Source: an uncultured Pseudomonadota bacterium | GTDB lineage: Bacteria; Myxococcota_A; UBA796; GCA-2862545 | Length of the DNA: 64,000 nt | NCBI GenBank assembly: GCA_913061235.1 | Contig: CAJXTB010000012.1 | Coordinates: 124,001-188,000, forward strand | Direction: 5' to 3' | In this document: positions 50,698 to 59,352 of the stretch, one piece after another | Position numbering within the stretch: the stretch's first letter is position 1 | Layout of the letters: each line of letters starts with the position of its first letter | Translations under genes and position numbers: made by a program | The notes under the pieces: generated by a model | What the model was told of the DNA's origin: nothing | Seen by the model: the letters and a program-made list of their open reading frames with translations, nothing else | Databases searched by the model: none

Positions 50698-52296
50698 ATG
50701 CCCGTCCTTCGTTCTGCCGTTGACCTTCGCTCGGAGACTGCGCTCGCCAACGAGTCGGCGAACCGCGAGTCGATACAGACGTTGCTCGGTCATCTTGCGA
50801 AGGCTCAGGCCGGCGGCGGACCCAAGTACACAGACCGCCATATCCGTCGGGGCAAGCTGCTTCCCCGACAGCGCATTGACCTGCTGTTGGACCGAGACAG
50901 CCCGTTTCTGGAGCTCATGCCGCTAGCTGGCATGCATGTGTCTGGTCAGGTGCCGGGAGCGGCGGTTGTTGCGGGCATTGGCTGGGTCTCGGGAACACAG
51001 GTTCTCATCACGGCGTCCGAAGCTACGGTTCAAGGTGGCGCGATTGGCGAATGGGGGGTGAAGAAGTCGGACCGACTCGCGCAGATTGCGGTGGAGAACG
51101 AGCTTCCCGTGGTTCACCTCATTGAATCTGCGGGTGCCGACCTGCCCAATCAAGCGGAGATTTTCGTACCGGGTGGTGCCGGTTTTCGTGCCATCACACA
51201 GCGCTCCGCTCGTCGGATCCCAACGATTAGCCTGGTGTTTGGCTCATGTACGGCAGGCGGTGCGTACATTCCGGGCATGAGCGACTACTCGGTGATGGTC
51301 AAGGACGCCGCGTACATGTACTTGGCCGGTCCTCCGCTGGTGAAGATGGCGATTGGCGAAGACATTGCCGACGAGGCCCTGGGCGGGGCGGCCATGCACA
51401 CCGCTGTGTCGGGTGTGAGTGACTTTCTCGCTGAGGATGAGCGAGACGCGCTGCGCATTGGCCGTGAACTTGTCGCCGGTCTGCGCTGGACTGCAAAGGG
51501 GCCAGGACGAGATGCCACACCGGTCACGCCGCGATTGCCGGCATCCGACCTTCTCTCTGTCACATCGTCCGACGTCCGACAGCCCTTCGATGTCCGCGAG
51601 GTGCTAGCGCGCATTGTGGACGACTCGTCCTTTGTGGAGTTCAAGCCGTCGTATGGGCCCACGCTGGTCTGCGGGCAAGCGCACATTGACGGGTTCGCTG
51701 TGGGCATCTTGGCCAACAACGGCATCTTGTTCACTGAGTCTGCGAACAAGGGCGCCCAGTTCATCCAGCTGATGAACCAGTCGGACACGCCTCTGCTGTT
51801 TCTCCAGAACATCACCGGCTTCATGGTGGGCGAAGCGGCAGAGCGAAGCGGGATTATCAAAGCGGGTGCAAAGCTCATCAACGCCGTCAGCAACAGCACG
51901 GTTCCTGCGATTACCCTGATGGTGGGCGGGTCCTACGGTGCCGGCAACTACGCCATGATGGGCCGCGCTTACCAACCTCGCTTCTTGTTCACGTGGCCCA
52001 ACCACAAGATTGCGGTCATGGGCCCTGAGCAGCTCGCTGGCGTCATTGACATTGTCAAGCGCCAAGCGGCGGCTCGTCGGGGCACCACAGTCAACGAAGA
52101 ACAACTCACCATGATGAAGCAAATGCTCGCCGGCAAGGTCGCCCATGAATCCACCGCATGGTCGGCTACAGGCCGCTTGTGGGACGACGGTGTCATCGAC
52201 CCTCGCGACACCCGGGCGGTGTTGTCTATGGCCCTGTCCGCTGTTCACTCGGCGCCCGTACGTGGTGCGTCTGCCTGGGGTACCTTCCGTCACTGA
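50698..52296 (+). CDS. Acyl-CoA carboxylase carboxyltransferase (beta) subunit
   Basis: A 532-residue carboxyltransferase of the methylcrotonyl/propionyl/geranyl-CoA group: [72 protein letters not shown] (acyl-CoA half), and [36 protein letters not shown] (carboxybiotin half). It transfers CO2 from biotin to an acyl-CoA. The matching biotin-bearing subunit is 53366-55342. SD GGAG is seven bases upstream. The acyl specificity cannot be read from the sequence. Confidence 0.88.
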   Translation: MPVLRSAVDLRSETALANESANRESIQTLLGHLAKAQAGGGPKYTDRHIRRGKLLPRQRIDLLLDRDSPFLELMPLAGMHVSGQVPGAAVVAGIGWVSGTQVLITASEATVQGGAIGEWGVKKSDRLAQIAVENELPVVHLIESAGADLPNQAEIFVPGGAGFRAITQRSARRIPTISLVFGSCTAGGAYIPGMSDYSVMVKDAAYMYLAGPPLVKMAIGEDIADEALGGAAMHTAVSGVSDFLAEDERDALRIGRELVAGLRWTAKGPGRDATPVTPRLPASDLLSVTSSDVRQPFDVREVLARIVDDSSFVEFKPSYGPTLVCGQAHIDGFAVGILANNGILFTESANKGAQFIQLMNQSDTPLLFLQNITGFMVGEAAERSGIIKAGAKLINAVSNSTVPAITLMVGGSYGAGNYAMMGRAYQPRFLFTWPNHKIAVMGPEQLAGVIDIVKRQAAARRGTTVNEEQLTMMKQMLAGKVAHESTAWSATGRLWDDGVIDPRDTRAVLSMALSAVHSAPVRGASAWGTFRH

Positions 52297-52313
52297 CGGA
52301 CGCGGGAGTCGAT

Positions 52314-53366
52314 GTGTCGGCGTTTGATATCGAAGTGATTCGGTTTGTGTACGTGGCGTTTGCCGCCGTTGTGCTGCTGCTCGTCGTCGTTGGAGCGGAG
52401 TGGCGGGTCCGTCTGCACTTTGGCGAGAACATTCCGGGCGCCATCCTCTGGGCGGTTCGCCTGGGTGCCATTGCCGCATTGGTGATTGTCACCGCACCCA
52501 TCCTTGGATTGGTGACATTTGCCGAGACGATGCGGGGCGTGAACTTCGGCCTCAACGCGACCCTTCTTCAGCTCGGCGAGCAGCGAATCACGCTCTCGGG
52601 AATCCTGACGTTCCTGTTCTTCTTTGCCGTGACGGTAGGCGTTTCGCGGCTGTTGCGACGTGCACTCACCCGTAGTCATGCGATTCGCCGGGTCACCGAC
52701 ACGGGGACTGTCGGGGTCATTGAGCGACTGGTGCACTACGGCATCATGGCGGTAGGGCTTACGATTGCGCTTAGCGCAGCCGGCGTGAACCTCACGGGTC
52801 TGGTGACCGCTGGTGCGGCCTTTGCCGTGGGTATTGGTTTCGCTCTACAGGGCGTGGCACAGAACTTCGTCAGTGGCCTCATCTTGCTGGTGGAGCGTGC
52901 CATCAAGCCGGGAGACGTCTTGGACGTGGAAGGCGAGCGCGTCCGCGTGGTTCGCATGGGCATTCGCAGCACCATTGTGCGTTCGCGAAACGAAGCGGAC
53001 CTCATTGTTCCCAACACGACGCTCGCCCAATCAACGGTTCGCAACTTCACCTTTATGGATCGGTTCTGCCGGGTCAGGTGCGTGGTCGGCGTGTCCTACT
53101 CCTCCGACATCCAGCAGGTGTTTTCCGTGTTGACCGAGGTCGCTGCTGCCGCTCCAGACCGACTGAAGAAGCCCGAGCCGCGCGTCCTGTTGACTGGATT
53201 TGGGGCGAGCTCGGTGGACTTCGAGGTCAGCATCTGGACCGACGACGCCTGGAACGACCGCAACAGCCAGAGCGCCTTGTACAACGCCATCTGGAATGCG
53301 CTGAAGGACGAAGGTATCGAGATTGCCTTCCCACAACTGGATGTTCACTTTGACTCGGAGAACTGA
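52314..53366 (+). CDS. MscS-family mechanosensitive channel
   Basis: A 350-residue channel. The GTG at 52314 has GGGAG five bases upstream and follows the carboxyltransferase stop by 17 bases; a longer upstream frame overlaps that gene and is less likely. Membrane helices lie at about 6-30, 45-68, 85-112 and 130-150. The pore helix is Ala/Gly-rich (AGAAFAVGIGFALQGVAQNF), followed by SGLILLVERAIKPGDVLDVE, GEVRVVRMGIRST-type beta domain (here GERVRVVRMGIRSTIVR) and IVPNTTLAQSTVRNF. It relieves osmotic stress or carries small solutes. Its stop overlaps the next start (TGATG). Confidence 0.9.
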   Translation: MSAFDIEVIRFVYVAFAAVVLLLVVVGAEWRVRLHFGENIPGAILWAVRLGAIAALVIVTAPILGLVTFAETMRGVNFGLNATLLQLGEQRITLSGILTFLFFFAVTVGVSRLLRRALTRSHAIRRVTDTGTVGVIERLVHYGIMAVGLTIALSAAGVNLTGLVTAGAAFAVGIGFALQGVAQNFVSGLILLVERAIKPGDVLDVEGERVRVVRMGIRSTIVRSRNEADLIVPNTTLAQSTVRNFTFMDRFCRVRCVVGVSYSSDIQQVFSVLTEVAAAAPDRLKKPEPRVLLTGFGASSVDFEVSIWTDDAWNDRNSQSALYNAIWNALKDEGIEIAFPQLDVHFDSEN

Positions 53367-55342
53367 TGCGCTTGCTCATTGCCAACCGTGGTGAGATTGC
53401 TCGCCGTATCATTCGTGCCGCGCGCGTTGAGGGCTGTGTCACCATTGCGGTGTTCAGCGACGCCGATGCCGATACTCAGCACGTCCTAGAGGCGGACATG
53501 GCAGTTCGACTGGGGCCAGGCCCTGCTGCCGAGAGCTATCTTGATAGCGCAAAGGTGTTGGCAGCGGCTGTGCAGTCCGCAGCCACAGCGATTCACCCAG
53601 GCTATGGGTTCTTAGCAGAAAATGCAGAATTTGCGCAGGCTGTTGTAGACGCTGGGTTGACCTGGGTCGGACCGTCGCCAGCGGCCATGCGTGCATTGGG
53701 AGACAAGGTCTCGGCACGACGAGTGGCAGCCGAACAGGGCGTTCCAACCCTCTTGGGTGCGGATGAACGAGACGGACCGGTCGACTGGAGTGCGGCAGCC
53801 GCAGAGATTGGTTTTCCAGTGCTTGTGAAGGCGGCTGCAGGGGGCGGCGGACGCGGTATGCGTGTGGTGCATCAGGCCAGTGAGCTGGACGACGCCATGC
53901 AAGCGGCACGTCGCGAGGCTCAGTCGAGCTTTGCGGATGGGCGACTGTTGTTGGAGCGATTCGTCGAGCGCGCGAGGCACATCGAAGTGCAGGTCTTAGC
54001 GGACAACCACGGTGCTGTGGTCCACCTGTATGAGCGGGAGTGCAGCGTTCAGCGTCGTCGGCAAAAGGTGTGGGAGGAGGCTCCGGCTCCGGGACTGTCC
54101 GACGCCATGCGAGACAGACTGGGTGCGTGGTCTGTACAGCTTGCACAAGCTGTCAGCTACAGCGGTGCCGGGACCGTCGAGTTCTTGGTCGATGGTGACA
54201 ACGCCTTCTTCATTGAGATGAACACGCGCATTCAGGTGGAGCACCCTGTCACAGAGGCGGTCACGGGCATTGACCTGGTTCGCTGGCAGATTCGAGTGGC
54301 CCTGGATGAGCCGTTGTCGATGTCCCAACAGGACATCCAGCTCACTGGACACGCCATTGAGGTGCGCTTGGTCAGCGAAGACCCCATGGCGGACTGGCGA
54401 CCCACAACGGGAACGCTTGTGCGCGTCGACCTTCCCCAGACCGACGGGGTGCGCGTTGATGCGTGGGTCCACGACGGCACGGTCATCTCACCACACTACG
54501 ACAGCCTGCTCGGTAAGGTCATTGCGGTGGGACGAGACCGCAGCCATGCGCGTCGTCGACTCGCTCGTGCGCTTCGCACCGCTTGGGTCACGGGTGTGGC
54601 CAACAACTTGGCGTTCCTGCGTGCGTTGACGTCGCATCCGGATGTTGTGGCGGGGCAGGTTCACACGCGCTGGCTGGAGAGCGACAGCGGCCTGCCGTCG
54701 CCACCCCCTGAAGACCCCGTCTTTGCAGCAAGGCTTGCGACCGCTCTCTCCGCGAGCCTGTCGCGACGTCACGGTGCCGCTCCCGCCGGTTGGCGCGTGT
54801 TTGGCCGGGCAACGCAAGAGGATGTCTGGCGAGTCGGTGCGGCTTCTTTGACAGCGACCTACACCGCCGCAAGCGATGGCTGGGACATCACGGTGGGAGA
54901 CACGACCTCGCGTGTCCATGTGCTCAAGACACAGGCGGGTGGTGCCGTTGTTCGCGTAGACAGTCGTCAGGTTTTGGTGCGGTTTGTGTCGGCTCCAACC
55001 GTCGGAGACCCCGTAGATGACGCGATTGTCGACGATGCGCTTTTGTACCTGCACTGGGGAGATGGCGAGGCCGTCCTTTCACGCATGCCGCGCTTGCCAG
55101 AGCCGCTGACTGCCCTGGGAGACACTGACGGATGTATCGCGCCAACACCAGGAACCGTGCGAGCCGTGCATGTTGAGGTCGGCGACGAGGTGGAGGCTGG
55201 ACAGGCCTTGGTCACCCTCGAGAGCATGAAGGTTGAGCAGACGCTGACCGCATCCGCCGCCGGTGTAGTGAGTGCTGTCCGGGTGAGTGTGGATGACGCT
55301 GTTGCTCAGGGTGAGCGGCTGGTGACCATCGACGAGAGCTAG
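53366..55342 (+). CDS. Biotin carboxylase / BCCP (alpha) subunit of acyl-CoA carboxylase
   Basis: A 658-residue subunit. Biotin carboxylase region at 1-440: LIANRGEIARRIIRAARVEG, ATAIHPGYGFLAENAEFAQA, GGGGRGMRVVHQ (ATP grasp), FIEMNTRIQVEHPVTEAVTG. Middle connector at 440-585, then the biotinyl domain at about 590-655 with biotin Lys622 in LESMKVEQTL (family motif AMKM, here SMKV). The start codon overlaps the MscS stop, so it is in the same operon as the beta subunit. Architecture fits MCC/PCC alpha chains. Confidence 0.92.
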   Translation: MRLLIANRGEIARRIIRAARVEGCVTIAVFSDADADTQHVLEADMAVRLGPGPAAESYLDSAKVLAAAVQSAATAIHPGYGFLAENAEFAQAVVDAGLTWVGPSPAAMRALGDKVSARRVAAEQGVPTLLGADERDGPVDWSAAAAEIGFPVLVKAAAGGGGRGMRVVHQASELDDAMQAARREAQSSFADGRLLLERFVERARHIEVQVLADNHGAVVHLYERECSVQRRRQKVWEEAPAPGLSDAMRDRLGAWSVQLAQAVSYSGAGTVEFLVDGDNAFFIEMNTRIQVEHPVTEAVTGIDLVRWQIRVALDEPLSMSQQDIQLTGHAIEVRLVSEDPMADWRPTTGTLVRVDLPQTDGVRVDAWVHDGTVISPHYDSLLGKVIAVGRDRSHARRRLARALRTAWVTGVANNLAFLRALTSHPDVVAGQVHTRWLESDSGLPSPPPEDPVFAARLATALSASLSRRHGAAPAGWRVFGRATQEDVWRVGAASLTATYTAASDGWDITVGDTTSRVHVLKTQAGGAVVRVDSRQVLVRFVSAPTVGDPVDDAIVDDALLYLHWGDGEAVLSRMPRLPEPLTALGDTDGCIAPTPGTVRAVHVEVGDEVEAGQALVTLESMKVEQTLTASAAGVVSAVRVSVDDAVAQGERLVTIDES

Positions 55343-55375
55343 CGGCCACAGCGCTGGGCTGACGCGGTAGACTGG

Positions 55376-55789
55376 GTGAGTGGGGTGTGTGTGCGGTTTT
55401 GTATTGGGCTGGTTGTGTTGATGGGGTGCGACGACTCCCTGTTCGTACCGCAGCAGACCTTCGGTTCGGACTGGGCCGGAACGCGCGAGATGTTGTCTGT
55501 GCAGTGTGCGGACTGTCACCCCTCAGGTTCACAGGTGCTGCCAGAGGACGACCTGCGCGCTGACCGAGTCAGCATGCCTGATGTTGTACACACGGACGTG
55601 TGTGAAGACCTTGGGAAGTACGTAGTTCCCGGAGACCTAGGCGAATCCCAGCTGTGGCGCATTGTCACTGGCATACGCCGAGAGTCGGACCCTCCACAGA
55701 TGCCCAGCGGGCGGTCCAAGCTCACGGACGCGCAGGTTGCCGACCTTGAAGAGTGGATATTGAGCGGCGCTGACGCGGACTGCGACTGA
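55376..55789 (+). CDS. Small c-type cytochrome-like lipoprotein
   Basis: A 137-residue putative lipoprotein. GTG 55376 or GTG 55391 could start it; both give a signal ending in GLVVLMGC. The mature part has one haem motif in SVQCADCHPSG, a later QMPSGRSKLTDAQVADLEEW element containing the axial Met typical of planctomycete-type cytochrome c domains (DPPQMPSG). Predicted single-haem, envelope-located electron carrier. It is convergent with the DUF1501 cluster. Confidence 0.78.
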   Translation: MSGVCVRFCIGLVVLMGCDDSLFVPQQTFGSDWAGTREMLSVQCADCHPSGSQVLPEDDLRADRVSMPDVVHTDVCEDLGKYVVPGDLGESQLWRIVTGIRRESDPPQMPSGRSKLTDAQVADLEEWILSGADADCD

Positions 55790-55826
55790 CACGCATCTTT
55801 GCTGCAAGTCACAGCACCGTCGTGCC

Positions 55827-57182
55827 CTACGAGAGCATGGCTTGGTACGCGGGAACGCGCAGGTCAGCGATATCGTCTTCGAATCCGGCATGCTGGAGCA
55901 ATGCCCTGTGGATGTGCTCGGGACGAATGACCTCGCCGCCTTGGCTTGGCAGTCCGGTGGCAAGGTCGATGGTCTGGGGAATCATGCCAATCTCGCCGCT
56001 GGCCCCCAGAACACGTCCGCCGCGCAGGCCACCGCCCATCACGAAGGCGGTGTTGCTGAGGCTGTGGTCGCGACCGCCACGTGCGTTGATCATGGCTGTG
56101 CGCTGGAACTCCGAGAAGCCAACAATGACGGTGTGGTCGAACCAGCTCTCTTGGGTGCCGCGGTACTCGGTACGCTTGAGGTCTGTGACGAGCTGGGCGA
56201 CGCGGTCGAAGCCGTCACGCAGGCGTGGACCATGGCTGCTCTCCCAGTCGTCTGAGTGGGTGTCTAGGTTGTCAGTGACACTCACGCTGACACAGCGGGA
56301 GACACCCTGGATGAGCGCGCGGAACGCCATGGCGGTGCGGGCACTCGGCGTGGCGAGCTGACTACGACTGAAGCCGTAGCTGTCGCGGAGTTGGGCCATT
56401 TCATCGGTGTTGGCGCCAAAATCGAACACGCTTCCGAGGTTTTGTTGGACCACTTCATGTGCGGCCTTTCGGAACGCCAGCGCGGATGTGCGTGCCTTGG
56501 ACCGCTGGGACGTTGAGGTCTCACGAAACCGCGACAGGAGGGCGTCAATCTGTTGGCGCTCAATCTCACCAATATCATTGGGATTGGGGGACAGTGCAGC
56601 CACGAGGTCGTCCACGCTGTTGACGGACATGGCGCTGGCCCACGAGGGTTGGTCGGGGTTGAAGGTCTCAACGCGAGCTGCCAGGTTGGGGACAACGTCA
56701 TCTTGCCCGAACTGGGCCGCCAAGGTGGTCGCCAGAGAGGCGCCACGTGCTTGAGTACCTGCGGGGGGACGCCCAGTGATGAAGCGCCGTCGACCGACTT
56801 CGTGGGTCAGCGTGTCCATGGACAAGCCGCGAAATACTTGTAGGTCCGAGACATGACGGGTCAGGTCGCCAATGTATGGACCGAACTGAATGCCCCCCGC
56901 TTCGACACGGTTGGCGTTTACCATCTCTACATTCTCGTAGCCTGGGTAGGTCTTGTAGTAGGGGATGTTGTCTTGGGTGTACAGGCTTGGGTCACGGGGG
57001 TCCAAGCCGAGCAGCGCATCCCATCCACCTTGGAAGTAGACAAAGATGTAGTGCAGGTCGGAGCGTCCGACTCCTGTGGCGTGAGCCGGAAGAAGGCCTG
57101 GAAAGGGCAGGGCGGAAGACAGCCCAAGAGCCCCGGTTCCGAGGACCGTCGCAATCAACATTTCGCGTCGAGTAAGCGGCAT
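55827..57182 (-). CDS. DUF1501 family protein, exported
   Basis: A 451-residue protein with a twin-Arg-like N-terminus (MPLTRREMLIATVLG, then hydrophobic run), consistent with Tat export. The DUF1501 core includes HYIFVYFQGGWDALLGLDPR, RPPAGTQARGASLATTLAAQ, RALIQGVSRCVSVSVTDNLD, THSDDW, SWFDHTVIVGFSEFQRTAMI and GGRDHSLSNTAFVMGGGLRG. The family, related in fold to sulfatases, commonly lies next to large cytochrome/DUF1592- or DUF1549-type genes. GAGG precedes the ATG. It follows the lipoprotein gene by eight bases. Confidence 0.88.
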   Translation of the reverse strand: MPLTRREMLIATVLGTGALGLSSALPFPGLLPAHATGVGRSDLHYIFVYFQGGWDALLGLDPRDPSLYTQDNIPYYKTYPGYENVEMVNANRVEAGGIQFGPYIGDLTRHVSDLQVFRGLSMDTLTHEVGRRRFITGRPPAGTQARGASLATTLAAQFGQDDVVPNLAARVETFNPDQPSWASAMSVNSVDDLVAALSPNPNDIGEIERQQIDALLSRFRETSTSQRSKARTSALAFRKAAHEVVQQNLGSVFDFGANTDEMAQLRDSYGFSRSQLATPSARTAMAFRALIQGVSRCVSVSVTDNLDTHSDDWESSHGPRLRDGFDRVAQLVTDLKRTEYRGTQESWFDHTVIVGFSEFQRTAMINARGGRDHSLSNTAFVMGGGLRGGRVLGASGEIGMIPQTIDLATGLPSQGGEVIRPEHIHRALLQHAGFEDDIADLRVPAYQAMLS

Positions 57183-57190
57183 TCGGCGCC

Positions 57191-57832
57191 TCAGTACAGG
57201 TAGAAGTCAGGATGGGTGATGAGAGCAACGCACAGCGACTCCCACCGTGTCTGTGGCTGCGAGGCCACTTCGTTGAGTGAGCGCATCAGGAAGACCCACT
57301 CGGCAAGCTCTTGCGACTCGTCTGCGACAGCCTTGCCATGGAATCGTAGCAGCGCGTCCTTGAGGGTACGCTGCATGTCCGGACTCTCTGCAGTGTCCGA
57401 CGGCTGAACATGACGGATGAGCCAACGCGTGCCGTCGGACCGCTCAAGGTCGTCCTGCACGAGCCTTGGGCAGACATCAAGGGCGGCGTCATCTAGGAAC
57501 TTTTGGAACAGAAGCGACGGGCTCAGCGGGTCGGACACCACCTCAATGTAGTCGGGCACACCGAGGGTCGGCGCCAACTCCTCAAAGCGGTCAACGTCTT
57601 CGCCGCCCACTTCACGTGTCCAGGCATGGCCCGTGACGCGCTCGATGGACGCGGAGAGCTGGTCGATGTCCATGCGCCGGAAGTCTCGTCCAGCCTGACC
57701 CTCTTCCGCGAGGTCTCCGCCATCAACAGGCGTAAACTCACCGAGCTCAGGTGTGGAGGGTTCCGGTGGAGCTTCCAGGGTTTGTTGTGAGCAGCCCGCG
57801 AGTGCGATGCCCAGAGCAACAACGAGTCTCAT
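57191..57832 (-). CDS. Lipoprotein in DUF1501/cytochrome cluster
   Basis: A 213-residue lipoprotein: signal MRLVVALGIALAGC. After a Pro/Glu-rich spacer comes a helical domain (DIDQLSASIERVTGHAWTRE, DDAALDVCPRLVQDD, SPDMQRTLKDALLRFHGKAV). It ends CVALITHPDFYLY, like the end of PSD1/DUF1553-type proteins that sit beside DUF1501, so it may be a stand-alone version of that end domain. ATG overlaps the upstream stop (ATGA). Confidence 0.78.
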   Translation of the reverse strand: MRLVVALGIALAGCSQQTLEAPPEPSTPELGEFTPVDGGDLAEEGQAGRDFRRMDIDQLSASIERVTGHAWTREVGGEDVDRFEELAPTLGVPDYIEVVSDPLSPSLLFQKFLDDAALDVCPRLVQDDLERSDGTRWLIRHVQPSDTAESPDMQRTLKDALLRFHGKAVADESQELAEWVFLMRSLNEVASQPQTRWESLCVALITHPDFYLY

Positions 57833-59352
57833 GGAAGCCTCCGGTAGTTTTCAGAGGTGACAATGTCTCGGATGAGCGACTTGTAGTCGAATCCGGCCTC
57901 TGCAAAGCGCGTGGCGAGCTCTTGCACCCACGGCTCCTCCGCTGCAGTTGGCGAGCGGCCCAGCAACCACTCGGCAGTCTTCTCGGCAACGCACTCGGGT
58001 AGGCGACCGTCTGCCGTTGTCTTGTTGACCAGCAGCGCGGGGCCCTGGTCTACGTGCAAGGCGTGCCGGTCTTCCAGGAACTCGAAGGCATTCATGTAGC
58101 CAATGAACGGGTCTTGCTCGGGAGCCAGTCGCTCGGTCACATAGAAGGCGCGGCATTCATCCGTGCAGCTTCCGCGTGTGGAGCACTCCAGGCAGTCCGC
58201 GTTGAATGCTGGGAAGCTCTCCGGTTCTAGGTAGGCCGCACCACTCTCAGACCACCGTCCCCAATGGGCCGCAGCGGGCTCCAGCAGCGCATGGCAGTAC
58301 TGGCAGCCATCGCGAGCGGTCAGGTCGAGACTCTGGTCTTCTTCAGACACTTCGGGAAGGCCGCTGCTTGGTGGCACAAAGGGCTGGCAGAGGAAGCTGT
58401 TGTGGAACTGATTGGCCCGGCTTCGTTGGGTCTGGAAGCGCAGCAACCAGGCGGGAGACGTGAGCACGCCGCTGTGATGGTCGCCCATAGCAACGGGTAC
58501 GGACGCTTTGTCCGAGTAGGCCAGGTTCGGCAGGCGGTCCGTATCAATGCTGGTCGGACTGAAGCGGAAGCCGCTGCGGCGCTCGGTCTGGTGCGTCAGA
58601 AAGTGGGTGACGGGTCCATTCAGGTAGCCGGTGCTTCCAGTGAGCAGCTCGGTGTAGGGCTGGTCGTCCTCCACCATGGCGCGGATGCGCTGGTCGACGT
58701 CTTCCCCCAGTCCGGCGAGGATTTCGCGTTCGACAACGGTGGGGATGCACCACTGGAGGTCGGGTCCGCAGCCACACTGGTCATCGGCCGTTCCGTTGAC
58801 GCCCGCGCAGTCTGTACCGTCCGGGGCGTACTGTTGTTCCATGGCGTCAAATGCGCACACTCGAATCGGGTTCTCGGGGTCCCAGTACGGCGCGATGACC
58901 ACCGAACCTTCGTCGTAGACACCGGGAGTGACCTCTTCACGAATGGGCCAGTCAAACTCGTCAAACTCGGCATCACGTGCGGTGCAGCCTAAGTTGAACA
59001 CGCCACGAAACGGGGTGGACGCTGCGTTTCGGAACCACACACCGTTGCGGACCGTGAGGCGGCTCTGGTTGGGAGCCAAGCGCACATTGGAGACGTTGTT
59101 CCACAGCAGGCTGCGGTGCTGCTTGACCACGCGCTCGGTGAAGCCTGGGGTATCCAGCCATTGGTCGATGACGTCGTCGACTGCGTTGCCGTCTTGAACG
59201 GCTTGGTACTCCTCCATTGAGGGAACCACGCCGCGCAGGTCGAGGCTCATGGCGCGCAATAGCTCGACCCCCTCCATCTGCGTCTGTACGACGGCTGGGG
59301 TCTCTTGCGCAGCCGACATGCCGACCAGAAAAAGGCTCAAAAGTAGGGTCAT
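57829..59352 (-). CDS. Exported DUF1549/DUF1588-like cytochrome-type protein
   Basis: A 507-residue protein with a signal peptide (TLLLSLFLVGMSAAQ). Starts LLRAMSLDLRGVVPSMEEYQ, a DUF1549-type opening, and has a haem motif in DGCQYCHALLEPAAAHWGRW (CxxCH) plus additional cysteine pairs (CGCGPDLQWC, CLECSTRGSCTDEC). It ends with ESLIRDIVTS-type segment (SLIRDIVTSENYRRL). Start is at 59352 by the ATGA overlap. Likely an envelope electron-transfer or oxidoreductase protein. Function of the family is not established. Confidence 0.82.
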   Translation of the reverse strand: MTLLLSLFLVGMSAAQETPAVVQTQMEGVELLRAMSLDLRGVVPSMEEYQAVQDGNAVDDVIDQWLDTPGFTERVVKQHRSLLWNNVSNVRLAPNQSRLTVRNGVWFRNAASTPFRGVFNLGCTARDAEFDEFDWPIREEVTPGVYDEGSVVIAPYWDPENPIRVCAFDAMEQQYAPDGTDCAGVNGTADDQCGCGPDLQWCIPTVVEREILAGLGEDVDQRIRAMVEDDQPYTELLTGSTGYLNGPVTHFLTHQTERRSGFRFSPTSIDTDRLPNLAYSDKASVPVAMGDHHSGVLTSPAWLLRFQTQRSRANQFHNSFLCQPFVPPSSGLPEVSEEDQSLDLTARDGCQYCHALLEPAAAHWGRWSESGAAYLEPESFPAFNADCLECSTRGSCTDECRAFYVTERLAPEQDPFIGYMNAFEFLEDRHALHVDQGPALLVNKTTADGRLPECVAEKTAEWLLGRSPTAAEEPWVQELATRFAEAGFDYKSLIRDIVTSENYRRLP

